From JAVVXB01 sp036651815 (GTDB lineage: Bacteria > Bacillota > Clostridia > Christensenellales > CAG-138): 64,000 bases of DNA. Of this stretch, positions 34,099 through 42,246 are shown piece after piece. Every line of letters begins with the position of its first letter. The stretch's first letter is position 1. The stretch lies in the NCBI GenBank assembly GCA_036651815.1, contig JAVVXB010000005.1, positions 39,826 through 103,825 on the forward strand, read 5' to 3'. The notes under the pieces are model-generated. The model worked only from the letters and a program-made list of their open reading frames with translations. It was not told the DNA's origin and did no database searches. Position numbers and translations under genes: made by a program.

Positions 34099-34554
34099 TC
34101 ATTTGCTTTCTTTGATAATGTAGTTGTTACAGCGTCCAACACAGCGGCCATCGGGATGATAGAAGGTTTCGATGGTCATTTTCAGCCCATATTTGGCAAG
34201 AATGGGCGGATATAACGCTGCACAGTGATCGCAATAGGTCAGCTTGCCAACATGTGGCTCCTGCCCTCTGCTACGCACCTCATCCACGGAAGGACACCGC
34301 TCCATGATGATGGAGAACACGCCGTCCTTCATGGCAATTTTGCAGCCCGCCTGCTCTCGTTCTAATGTGCCTGCGTCGCCGCCCCAGTATTCCACGCAAC
34401 CGTCAAGTCCGTCCCTGCGAATGCAATCCTCGAAGTGAACACACCAGTGGTCAGAGATTTTCTTCCATAACTTCTGCAGCATCTCCGTGCCATATCGATC
34501 TTCAATGTAATCGAAGGTTTTATTATAGGAAGCAATAAAATCCTGCGTCGTCAT
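34099..34554 (-). CDS. Small protein of unknown function, triplet copy 1, member C
   Basis: A 151-residue cytoplasmic protein, paralogue of the product of 32202-32660. The shared block is CPSVDEVRSRGQEPHVGKL (cut here) and then TYCDHCAALYPPILAKYG, ending with HPDGRCVGRC. Nothing identifies a reaction. It overlaps the preceding gene's stop by four bases (ATGA), so the two are translationally coupled, and GGGGAGG precedes its ATG. Confidence 0.8.
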   Translation of the reverse strand: MTTQDFIASYNKTFDYIEDRYGTEMLQKLWKKISDHWCVHFEDCIRRDGLDGCVEYWGGDAGTLEREQAGCKIAMKDGVFSIIMERCPSVDEVRSRGQEPHVGKLTYCDHCAALYPPILAKYGLKMTIETFYHPDGRCVGRCNNYIIKESK

Positions 34555-35000
34555 ATCGCCGTCCTCCCCTCTGGCTTTCGAAATTCAAATTTTAGCTTGC
34601 CTGTTTCGTCATATCGGAGCATTGAAAAATCAAGCCCAGCCTTTTCTGCCACCATTGCATAAATCACTTCATACACTCGGAAATAATGTGGTCTTGGCAG
34701 CGTGAAGCCATTTACATCAAAGTACTTTTGCCAGATATAATCCGGGCACTTCTGAATATCCACGACAACATGATGCTCATCCACATCAAATGTGGCAATG
34801 CCATCATCCACTTCGATCCTGCTTTTAAAATAGTCCCGTATATAAGGCATCCCCCCGGTGCGAAACCGGTCTGCCTCATCCGAATAGACCTTTTCCCCGA
34901 TATACCTCCAGTAATCAACGAGTGCCTCATAGCCAAACTCGTCCTCCATAAAATTGTAGATCAGGCTATAGAGCCCATACCACTCCCGTATTGCAGACAT
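34551..35000 (-). CDS. Small protein of unknown function, triplet copy 1, member B
   Basis: A 149-residue cytoplasmic protein, paralogue of the product of 32664-33098 (shared AIREWYGLYSLIYNFMEDEF, cut here, and MLRYDETGKLKFEF). It has no recognised domain. It lies 12 bases after the NagB-like gene and overlaps member C by four bases. GGGGAGG lies before the ATG. Confidence 0.8.
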   Translation of the reverse strand: MSAIREWYGLYSLIYNFMEDEFGYEALVDYWRYIGEKVYSDEADRFRTGGMPYIRDYFKSRIEVDDGIATFDVDEHHVVVDIQKCPDYIWQKYFDVNGFTLPRPHYFRVYEVIYAMVAEKAGLDFSMLRYDETGKLKFEFRKPEGRTAI

Positions 35001-35012
35001 ATCACGCCTCCC

Positions 35013-35975
35013 CTATCGATATTGGCGATCGCTGTCGAATACGATTGGCATCGCAATCTGCCTTGTAATGTACACATCCGCATTGCAACGCTGCACCACT
35101 GAATCCGGAACCAGCGGCGTTACCTCCCCAAAGCATACCAAGCGGGACATGAACCGTTGCCAGGAAATATCCGTGTTGCCAACCGTAAAGAAGTGTATCT
35201 CCATAATCTTTTTGCAGTGTAAAATATCGCGCGGTCCGATGGTTGCCGCTTTTGGCGGCACAAATGCAATATCTCCGCTCATACCAAAGCTTGCATGGAG
35301 GGAGTTTTGCGCCAGCGTTAACAAATGTAAATCCGATACGCGCGCACCAAGCTTGCCCCATTCCGCCGTTGAAAGAACCATACCGCCGTCAACACCGAAC
35401 TGGGATACCGCGTCAATAAACGCGGAGTGGCCGCTCCAGCCACACCCCGAATACATGATATCGGCTTCCCCTTCGTCCTCGATCATTCGCGAATATGCCC
35501 CGATATTGGCATTGGTTGGATAATGGATGTTTTCCATTTTTGGCCGAAGTTCCGGTAAGATTTCCTGATAAAAAAACCGAAAAAATGCATTTGTAAAACC
35601 AGCCGGATAATTCAGCGGAGCAATACGGCCGGTCTCATCCGCCCATTCATCCATCGTAAAAATGATGAGATTGCGGCAACTGACATGAAACTGATTGATC
35701 AGGTAAGCAACGTTTTTATAAATTGCGGCGGGATTTGGCAGAAGCATTACGCATTTTTCATTCCGCTCATCGCTTTGCTGAATCCGTTTAAACATGTCGG
35801 TAGCCCAGATCCACCAAAGAAAATCGTCTTCTACGATTTGCAGATGCCAGTTAGGTCTTGTTTTGTTCAGTGCCAGATAGTCTTCTTCACCCATCGCTCT
35901 GCATTTGTGCATGATCTCTGCATCCCGAAATGGCAGAGACTGATGTGGCGCAAACTGAAAAACATCATTGCCCAT
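35013..35975 (-). CDS. NagB-like protein, triplet copy 1, member A
   Basis: A 320-residue paralogue of the product of 33114-34082, alike over its whole length. The same NagB-fold landmarks appear: NLIIFTMDEWADETG, SGCGWSGHSAFIDAV and SRLVCFGEVTPLVPDS. The active-site loop again has Ser where NagB has Asp, so the change predates the duplication and is probably functional and not decay. It follows the second permease gene of the importer by 26 bases. The ribosome binding site (GGAAGG) is about 12 bases from the ATG. It may form a heteromer with copy 2 or act on a related substrate. Confidence 0.75.
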   Translation of the reverse strand: MGNDVFQFAPHQSLPFRDAEIMHKCRAMGEEDYLALNKTRPNWHLQIVEDDFLWWIWATDMFKRIQQSDERNEKCVMLLPNPAAIYKNVAYLINQFHVSCRNLIIFTMDEWADETGRIAPLNYPAGFTNAFFRFFYQEILPELRPKMENIHYPTNANIGAYSRMIEDEGEADIMYSGCGWSGHSAFIDAVSQFGVDGGMVLSTAEWGKLGARVSDLHLLTLAQNSLHASFGMSGDIAFVPPKAATIGPRDILHCKKIMEIHFFTVGNTDISWQRFMSRLVCFGEVTPLVPDSVVQRCNADVYITRQIAMPIVFDSDRQYR

Positions 35976-36001
35976 AGGATGATCCGTTCCTTCCCTGCTG
36001 C

Positions 36002-36952
36002 TTACAGCGCATTTACCTTTCGATAATTTGCAAAGCTTGCCGCACCAATTATGGCAACGGTCATGAATCCTTGTACCACCTGTTGGTAATACCCCGAAAT
36101 GCCCACCAGATCCAGCCCGTTGGATACAATACCCATAATCAACAGCCCGACAAAGCTCTTTTGAATGCTACCGATGCCACCGGCTGGACTCGTTCCGCCA
36201 ATGATAATGCTGGAAACAACGACCAGGTTCAATTCATCGCCCGCGATGGGTGTTGCCGATTGCAGCCGCGCCGTGAGCAAAATGCCAGCAAACGCAGCAG
36301 ACACGCAAACGATGACAAACGACATGATCTTATAGAAGGTTGTATTGATGCCAGAATTTTTTGCAGCTTCCATGTTGCCGCCTGTTGCGTATATATTCCG
36401 GCCAAAACGTGTACGCATGAGTATATATCCGCAGATTAGACCAACCAAGATGAATATAAAGGGAAATACCGTAAACCCAGCAATCTTGAACTGGCTTAGC
36501 GCAATCACCGCGGGATCGGAAACCCTAGTCGGCTCACCGTTGCTCATCATCAGCGCGATGCCCTTGAATGTATACATGGTACCGAGGGTACCGATGAATG
36601 AGCTCAATCCCAAGGATGCGATCAAAGTCCCATTAATCAGGCCGGCCAGCGCGCCCAGTGCTAACGCCAGAATGGCCGCCGGGAAAACGCCAATGCTGGG
36701 AATCAGCTTTGCAAACGCAATACCGGCAAGCGTTAATACGGATCCAACAGACATATCGAACTCACCGGCAATGAGACAAAACGTCATGCCAAATCCCACG
36801 ATTCCCTGAATGGCAACCTGTAAAAACAAATTTTGAATGTTCGGAACCGTCAGAAATCGCGGAGATGATACGGCAGCAATCGTCACAATCGCAAATAAAA
36901 TGAGCAGCGATTTTCGATTTTTGAAAAAAGAGACCACTTTGTTGCTTTCCAT
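36002..36952 (-). CDS. Ribose-type ABC transporter permease
   Basis: A 316-residue permease of the RbsC family, with about eight to ten helices. Landmarks are IAGEFDMSVGSVLTLAG near residue 55, NGTLIASLGLSSFIGTLGT near residue 105, RTRFGRNIYATGGNMEAAKN near residue 195 and IIIGGTSPAGGIGS. The ATG at 36952 has GGGAGG upstream and lies two bases after the other permease's stop, so the longer frame to 37000 is rejected. With its partner (36955-37950), the ATPase and the lipoprotein it imports a monosaccharide-like compound. Confidence 0.92.
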   Translation of the reverse strand: MESNKVVSFFKNRKSLLILFAIVTIAAVSSPRFLTVPNIQNLFLQVAIQGIVGFGMTFCLIAGEFDMSVGSVLTLAGIAFAKLIPSIGVFPAAILALALGALAGLINGTLIASLGLSSFIGTLGTMYTFKGIALMMSNGEPTRVSDPAVIALSQFKIAGFTVFPFIFILVGLICGYILMRTRFGRNIYATGGNMEAAKNSGINTTFYKIMSFVIVCVSAAFAGILLTARLQSATPIAGDELNLVVVSSIIIGGTSPAGGIGSIQKSFVGLLIMGIVSNGLDLVGISGYYQQVVQGFMTVAIIGAASFANYRKVNAL

Positions 36953-36954
36953 TT

Positions 36955-37950
36955 TTATTTTCCTCCCGAACGCTTTACCCTGAGGTAGACATCCATCCAA
37001 ACAGCAAGAATCAGGATAACGCCCTGTGCAAGTTTTTGCTCAAAGGCACCAGCGCCCACCAGGTTCAGAATATTACTGATGATTGAATACACGTAAACAC
37101 CGACTACTACGCGCCACACGCTGCCAAACCCGCCAAACACCGCAAATCCGCCAATGACCAGCGCACTCATGGCCTGCATTTCATAGTCGTCGCCCGAAAG
37201 TGCCTTGATGGCCATGGTTCTGGACGCAAGGAGTATGCCGGCAATTGCTGCGCAGGCGCCACAGATCAAAAATGCCTGAAAGCGGGTTTTGGTGACGCTT
37301 GTGCCGGAAAGGCGCGTTGCTTCCGGATTGACGCCAACACTGACGACCTGACGACCAAACTTCGTTTTTGCAAGAACAATTCCCAGCACAATGCAAACGC
37401 CCGCCATGACAATCACAATATTGGGGACGGTTCCGAAGGTCATCCCTTTGCCCAGCGAACGAAAGAAGTCTGATGTTTCCTCGCGAAACGCTGCGTTTCC
37501 GGTGACGGCCTGTGCAAGGCCGCGATAGGCCATTTTTAAGCCGAAAGTTATCATCATAATCTCTATAGCGCGAGCCTTTGTGATATAGATAATGAACATA
37601 TTGATGCTACTGATGGACATCCCGACAAGAATGGCAGCGAGGATGGACAGCGCCGTTCCAACATATTTTTGCAATACGACGGATACCAACGCACAGATTG
37701 CCATATTGATGCCGACCGAAAGATCGATGCAGCCGGAGATGAGTACAAACCCCATGCCCGTTGCCAACACGGCCAAGACGGCGCCTTGCTTTAACACATT
37801 CTGTAGATTCGTCCCGCTGAAGAAAGCCGGTGACAGAATGCTTGCGACGATTAGAACCAGTGCCAGCACCGCGATGCATGCATATTCCGGCAATATGTCC
37901 GTAATTTTTCCAAAGGCACTGTTTTTATGGTTGACTTTTGAATGACTCAT
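36955..37950 (-). CDS. Ribose-type ABC transporter permease
   Basis: A 331-residue RbsC-family permease, partner of the preceding entry. Landmarks are LISGCIDLSVGINMAIC, ITKARAIEIMMITFGLKM and KTKFGRQVVSVGVNPEATRL. AGAGG precedes the ATG at 37950. Heterodimeric permease pairs occur in several ribose-class importers. Confidence 0.92.
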   Translation of the reverse strand: MSHSKVNHKNSAFGKITDILPEYACIAVLALVLIVASILSPAFFSGTNLQNVLKQGAVLAVLATGMGFVLISGCIDLSVGINMAICALVSVVLQKYVGTALSILAAILVGMSISSINMFIIYITKARAIEIMMITFGLKMAYRGLAQAVTGNAAFREETSDFFRSLGKGMTFGTVPNIVIVMAGVCIVLGIVLAKTKFGRQVVSVGVNPEATRLSGTSVTKTRFQAFLICGACAAIAGILLASRTMAIKALSGDDYEMQAMSALVIGGFAVFGGFGSVWRVVVGVYVYSIISNILNLVGAGAFEQKLAQGVILILAVWMDVYLRVKRSGGK

Positions 37951-37959
37951 TTTGCACCT

Positions 37960-39459
37960 CTATTTCCGCAGAATGGTCTGCATGACATTTTCCGCACTAA
38001 TCTCGTCCCCGGTTAGCTCGCCTCTCACCCGTCCTTCGTAGATGACCAGTACGCGATCGCTCATAGCAAGCAGCTCAGGAAGTTCGGAAGAAATGATTAT
38101 AATCGATTTTCCTTCCGCAATAAGGCTATTAATCAGATTATAAATCTCCATTTTGGCTCCTACGTCGATACCTCTGGTAGGTTCATCCAAAATGATAATG
38201 TCACAGTTTGCATATAGCCACTTCGCAAGAACAACCTTCTGCTGATTGCCGCCCGAAAGATGGATGGCCCTCTGTTCCGAGGAAGGCGTCTTGATGGAAA
38301 GCACGTCGATATAGTTTTTGCAAACGCGTTTTTCTTCTTTTCTGTTGAGAAATCCAAATTTTGTGAGTACCCCCAGATTTGCTGCAGATGTGTTTTTAGA
38401 GAGCGCCATTTGCAAGAGCAGCCCCTGCTGCTTTCGATCCTCGGTCAGCAGTGCAAGTCCGTTTTTAATACTGTCTCTTGGGCTAGTCACCTTCACCTTC
38501 TTCCCCTTGATAAAAAGTGCACCGCTTTCCAATTTATCAGCGCCAAATATTGCACGGACGATCTCAGTCCTGCCGGAGCCAACTAGCCCAGCAAGTCCCA
38601 ATACCTCGCCTTTTTTGAGCTGAAAGCTGATATCATGAAATGCGTTACGGCGATTTAGGTTTTTAGCTTCCAAAACCACTTCGACATTATCGATTGCCAA
38701 TGCTTGGCGGCGGGGATATTCCTGGTCAACCGTTCTGCCGACCATATCCTCAATGATGAGCTTCTGCGTAACATCCGCCACATTTCGAGTGCTGATTAGA
38801 TGGCCGTCGCGCATGACCGATACTCGGTCACTTATGCGCAGCACTTCTTCCAGCTTATGGGAAATATAGAGGACGGTGACATGTTCCTTTCGAAGATCGT
38901 CGATGATTTTAAAGAGATTCTCTGCCTCCGTTGAGGTCAGGGTTGCAGAAGGTTCATCCATAATAATGATCTTTGAGTGGTAGGACAACGCCTTTGCAAT
39001 TTCCACCATCTGCTTTTGCGCAACGGAAAGATCCTTAATGAGCATTGTTGGGTCTACGTCATATCCGACCTGCTTCATCAATTCGGCAGCCTTCCGATTT
39101 GCTGTTTTCCAGTCGATCCAGAGGCCGTTGTCATTTGACAGCCGCCCGAGAAAAATATTTTCCGTGATGGAAAGTGCGTTGATTAAATTGAATTCCTGAA
39201 AAATAATGCTCTGTCCCTTGTTCAACGCGTCTAATGGGCTCTTTATTTTTTCCTGAGCGCCGTTAATAAAAATTTTCCCTTCATCCAGGGAATAAACGCC
39301 GCTTAGTATTTTCATAAGCGTAGATTTTCCTGCACCGTTTTCACCGACGATTGAATGGACTTCTCCTTCATAAAAATCGACGGATACGCCATCTAAGGCT
39401 CGAACGCCTGGAAATGATTTTCCGATTCCCTGCAGGGACAATACAACATTTTTATCCAT
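37960..39459 (-). CDS. Ribose-type ABC transporter ATPase (tandem domains)
   Basis: A 499-residue double ATPase of the RbsA/MglA type. The first domain has Walker A VGENGAGKST, signature LSVAQKQMVEIAKAL and Walker B IIIMDEPSA. The second has LAGLVGSGRTEIVR in place of a classical Walker A, signature HLSGGNQQKVVLAKW and IIILDEPTRGIDVG. The ATG at 39459 has GGAG at four bases and is preferred over the TTG at 39474. It is 174 bases downstream of the binding lipoprotein gene, with a stable hairpin between. Confidence 0.94.
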   Translation of the reverse strand: MDKNVVLSLQGIGKSFPGVRALDGVSVDFYEGEVHSIVGENGAGKSTLMKILSGVYSLDEGKIFINGAQEKIKSPLDALNKGQSIIFQEFNLINALSITENIFLGRLSNDNGLWIDWKTANRKAAELMKQVGYDVDPTMLIKDLSVAQKQMVEIAKALSYHSKIIIMDEPSATLTSTEAENLFKIIDDLRKEHVTVLYISHKLEEVLRISDRVSVMRDGHLISTRNVADVTQKLIIEDMVGRTVDQEYPRRQALAIDNVEVVLEAKNLNRRNAFHDISFQLKKGEVLGLAGLVGSGRTEIVRAIFGADKLESGALFIKGKKVKVTSPRDSIKNGLALLTEDRKQQGLLLQMALSKNTSAANLGVLTKFGFLNRKEEKRVCKNYIDVLSIKTPSSEQRAIHLSGGNQQKVVLAKWLYANCDIIILDEPTRGIDVGAKMEIYNLINSLIAEGKSIIIISSELPELLAMSDRVLVIYEGRVRGELTGDEISAENVMQTILRK

Positions 39460-39540
39460 AATACTCCATCCCAATCCTGTGAAATATTTATGTTAAGCCG
39501 AAAGTGACTTGGTTTCTAAATCAGATTCTTACGGATTGTG

Positions 39541-39566
39541 GGAGCGGGGCAACCACGCCCCACTCC
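39541..39566 (-). other. Stable intra-operon hairpin after the lipoprotein gene
   Basis: GGAGCGGGGC (39541-39550) pairs with GCCCCACTCC (39557-39566) with one mismatch and a 6-base loop. There is no T tract, so it is more likely an RNA-stabilising stem protecting the lipoprotein message than a terminator. Confidence 0.5.
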
Positions 39567-39633
39567 GCAATGCCATGTTGCTGTGTCAGGTTATAATCTG
39601 TATTGATGTTTCACCAGTATGTCCGATAAATCG

Positions 39634-40677
39634 TTACTTCGCAGGAAGGAAATCAAAAGATACCGTCTTTGCTTCGGCAGCATTCTCAGCTGTGACGACC
39701 ACGGGGACTGCATAGTATTTTCTAGCCAGTTCGGTACCGTTTGTCCAGTAGTCCGCCAGCGTTTCAATCGCAAAACCGCCGCATTCGTAAAGCAGTGCAT
39801 AGCTGAAGCAATTGACCGTTCCGTCTTCAACATACTTTAAATAATCCGTGATGCCGCATGCGCCCACAACTGCAACCTGATCACCCTTGCCGCCATCCTG
39901 AATGGCCGATGCAACGCCCAATGCCATTACATGGTCCTGGCAATAGATCGCGTCCAGATCAGGATATTTCACCATCAAATCCTCAGCGATGGCCATAGCC
40001 TTTGCACTGTCCCATTCACCATCAAAGGAACCGACATATTCGATGTCCGTGCCTGCTGCGCAGTCTTCCATGGCTTTCACAGTCTTGTTGGTGGGGTCTG
40101 TGCCTGCAGGTCCGGTGACCAATGCAACCTTTGCCTTCTGACCATTGAACTTGTCGGCAATCCACTTACATCCGCTATAAGCAAAGCTGTAGTCGTCAAC
40201 ACCGGCAAAAAACAGAATTTTGTCCATTGCTTCCTGATCCATTTCCATGCCGCCCGCAACAACGGGAATTTCTGCGTCAATCGCCGCCTGGATAGAAGGA
40301 ATTAGCGAGGTGGTGTCCGTTGGATTGAGGAAGATCGCATCTACGCCCTGAGATACCAGAGTTGCCATCTGGTCAGCCTGTGTAGCAGGATCACCGTTGG
40401 CATCCATCAGTACAATTTCCCAGCCCAACTTTTCGGCAGCAGCCTTCGCGTCGGCCACCAGCGCAACGCAGGAGTCCGCACCCATGGAATAGATAGCAAT
40501 GCCAATGACCTTCTTATCACCTGCGGGAACCGTTTCTTCCGCAACGGGTGCAGTCGATTCCTCAGTCGTTGGTGCAACTGCCTGAGTTTCTGCCGCAGGG
40601 GCTGCGCAACCGGTCAATGCAAAGGCCGCGACGAGTGCCACTGCAAAGATAAGCGCCAATAGTTTTGTGCTTTTCAT
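39634..40677 (-). CDS. Ribose-type sugar-binding lipoprotein
   Basis: A 347-residue solute-binding lipoprotein of the RbsB/LacI-like fold (lipobox ALTGC, Cys24). A threonine/glutamate/alanine linker of about 30 residues (VAPTTEESTAPVAEETVPAG) tethers the binding domain, which starts at KKVIGIAIYSMGADSC. Landmarks are MDANGDPATQADQMATLVSQ, AIFLNPTDTTSLIPSIQAA and YCQDHVMALGVASAIQDGG. It is the first gene of the 12-kb import and catabolism operon, with a strong promoter. The ligand is likely an amino sugar given the NagA/NagB-like genes downstream. Confidence 0.93.
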   Translation of the reverse strand: MKSTKLLALIFAVALVAAFALTGCAAPAAETQAVAPTTEESTAPVAEETVPAGDKKVIGIAIYSMGADSCVALVADAKAAAEKLGWEIVLMDANGDPATQADQMATLVSQGVDAIFLNPTDTTSLIPSIQAAIDAEIPVVAGGMEMDQEAMDKILFFAGVDDYSFAYSGCKWIADKFNGQKAKVALVTGPAGTDPTNKTVKAMEDCAAGTDIEYVGSFDGEWDSAKAMAIAEDLMVKYPDLDAIYCQDHVMALGVASAIQDGGKGDQVAVVGACGITDYLKYVEDGTVNCFSYALLYECGGFAIETLADYWTNGTELARKYYAVPVVVTAENAAEAKTVSFDFLPAK

Positions 40678-40767
40678 TTCTCTATTTCCTCCTTTTATTC
40701 ATTCGACATGATTGCCGAAAAGATAAAGCTTAATTTGAATCGTCCTATTGCTTTGCAAAATATGATA

Positions 40768-40778
40768 CTTTCGTTTTG
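40768..40778. promoter_or_regulatory. Candidate DeoR operator half
   Basis: CTTTCGTTTTG lies downstream of the importer promoter. A related inverted element (GAAACGAAAAC, 41115-41125) lies before the DeoR gene. The shared AAACGAAA core placed in inverted orientation around the divergent promoters suggests a binding site for the DeoR protein. Confidence 0.35.
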
Positions 40779-40817
40779 TTACTATATTATTATTTTAATG
40801 TTTCTTTTAATGTTGTA

Positions 40818-40846
40818 ATTATAGTATGTTGAATATGCCTTGTCAA
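40818..40846 (-). promoter_or_regulatory. Sigma-A promoter of the sugar importer operon
   Basis: Minus-strand TTGACA (40846-40841), 17-base spacer, TATAAT (40823-40818): full consensus elements. The start near 40811 gives a leader of about 135 bases. Confidence 0.88.
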
Positions 40847-41114
40847 TAGCTTTTTTTGAACTATAGCCGTATCATGAATACATTTTGGTGTCACGAATAC
40901 AAAAGCAAGCTTTCTAATGTAATTATATTTCTCTATTAACGCTTGAATACGATAGTTATCGTAATCAGATGCATGTAACGAACTTATTTCGTAATGTTTA
41001 GAGATCGTTGTCTCACGTTAGCAAAGAAACCGGCGTTTGCCCTGCATCATTCCTTTATGGCTGATTTCCGTATTAACTGGTAACCAAGCATTGTTTTCCT
41101 CTTTCCGTTTTTAT

Positions 41115-41125
41115 GAAACGAAAAC
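41115..41125. promoter_or_regulatory. Candidate DeoR operator half
   Basis: GAAACGAAAAC is the inverted relative of the element at 40768-40778, about 100 bases before the DeoR start codon. See that entry for the reasoning. Confidence 0.3.
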
Positions 41126-41224
41126 GCTTATTGACTTTTCCAAGCGCATGCGGCTAATATATATAAATAAGCTACTATTATTTCGTATGAATGAACATCA
41201 GATGCTTATTAGGAGGAGTTGGCT

Positions 41225-42013
41225 TTGCAACTACCAATAACTGGGGATAAAAATCAAGCCGTGCGGCGTGCGGCGATTTTGGAATATCTCGAAAGTGACG
41301 GCGCCATTAAAGTAACGGATCTTGGGGATGCATTGAAAACGTCCCTGGTTACCATCCGTAAGGATTTAGACGAATTAGAGCGTGAAGGATTGCTCCGCCG
41401 TGTGCACGGAGGCGCAATTAAAAACTATACGTCCCAGTACAATGCCAGCTTTGCGGATCGCAGAAATTTGAAAAAGCCCGAAAAGAAGCGCATTGCGGCT
41501 GCCACGGCAGATCTGGTATCAGAGGGAGATTCCGTCATTATCAGTGCTGGTTCCACTTGTTCCTATGTCTGTGAAGCTTTAAAAACGAAGGAGAACCTCA
41601 TCGTCATTACCAACTCCCTCTCGCATTTTAACGATCTTGCTTTCTGCCACAACATCACTACTTTTTTTCTGGGAGGACGTTTTGACAGCGATATGCAGAT
41701 AACGGTTGGCGACGATGTGAACGATCAATTGACCAAATACACGGCTGATAAGTTGATTATGGGCATCGATGGGATCGACATACACGGTGGCGCAACCTCT
41801 TATAACCACGTGGAGGACTTTATCATGCGGCAAATGATTCTTCAGGCAAAGCGACGTATCTTGATTGCGGACGATTCGAAAATTGGAAAAGTAACCTTCG
41901 CGCATATCGCTGACATCACTGCGTTTGATACGATTGTAACCAACTGCACAAAAGAAAACGAAAAGGTACTGCGCGAAATTGAGCGACTTGGCATCCGCGT
42001 AATTACGGTCTGA
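41225..42013 (+). CDS. DeoR-family transcriptional regulator
   Basis: A 262-residue repressor with an N-terminal DeoR winged helix (RRAAILEYLESDGAIKVTDL, then TIRKDLDELEREGLLRRVHGGA) and a C-terminal sugar-phosphate-sensing domain (ISAGSTCSYVCEAL, TNSLSHFN, FFLGGRFD, IMGIDGIDIHGG and ILIADDSKIGK). The family is induced by phosphorylated sugars. The start is a TTG: AGGAGG lies eight bases before the TTG at 41225, while the one at 41219 is too close. It is divergent from the importer operon and followed by a terminator and then the second catabolic operon, so it probably controls both. Confidence 0.92.
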   Translation: MQLPITGDKNQAVRRAAILEYLESDGAIKVTDLGDALKTSLVTIRKDLDELEREGLLRRVHGGAIKNYTSQYNASFADRRNLKKPEKKRIAAATADLVSEGDSVIISAGSTCSYVCEALKTKENLIVITNSLSHFNDLAFCHNITTFFLGGRFDSDMQITVGDDVNDQLTKYTADKLIMGIDGIDIHGGATSYNHVEDFIMRQMILQAKRRILIADDSKIGKVTFAHIADITAFDTIVTNCTKENEKVLREIERLGIRVITV

Positions 42014-42036
42014 CGGCTATTTCATTGCCTGCAACC

Positions 42037-42061
42037 ACCGCTCGTTAATGGGCGGTTTTTT
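42037..42061 (+). terminator. Terminator after the DeoR gene
   Basis: ACCGCTC (42037-42043) pairs with GGGCGGT (42050-42056, one wobble) over a 6-base loop, followed by six T residues. The regulator is therefore monocistronic. Confidence 0.82.
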
Positions 42062-42133
42062 GTTGCCTTTATCCGTACTTCTCCACATCTTCTATTTCTA
42101 TATTTATTATTTCAATGCTTAAACAATAGTCTA

Positions 42134-42166
42134 TACGTTTATATACGTAATTAAATATTTACGTTT
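42134..42166 (+). promoter_or_regulatory. Three TACGT repeats upstream of the kinase operon promoter
   Basis: TACGTTT (42134-42140), TACGTAA (42144-42150) and TACGTTT (42160-42166) lie immediately upstream of the -35 element. Clustered short repeats in this place look like a regulator site, possibly for the adjacent DeoR protein. Confidence 0.4.
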
Positions 42167-42180
42167 TGCATAATCCTGCA

Positions 42181-42209
42181 TTGACAATTATAGATGTGAT
42201 TGGTATACT
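42181..42209 (+). promoter_or_regulatory. Sigma-A promoter of the TIM/SIS/kinase operon
   Basis: TTGACA (42181-42186), 17-base spacer, TATACT (42204-42209), 37 bases before the start codon at 42247. Its position argues against a longer reading frame starting at 42166. Confidence 0.85.
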
Positions 42210-42246
42210 TGCAGCGATGTATTTGATACATATGATGGAGGGCAAT

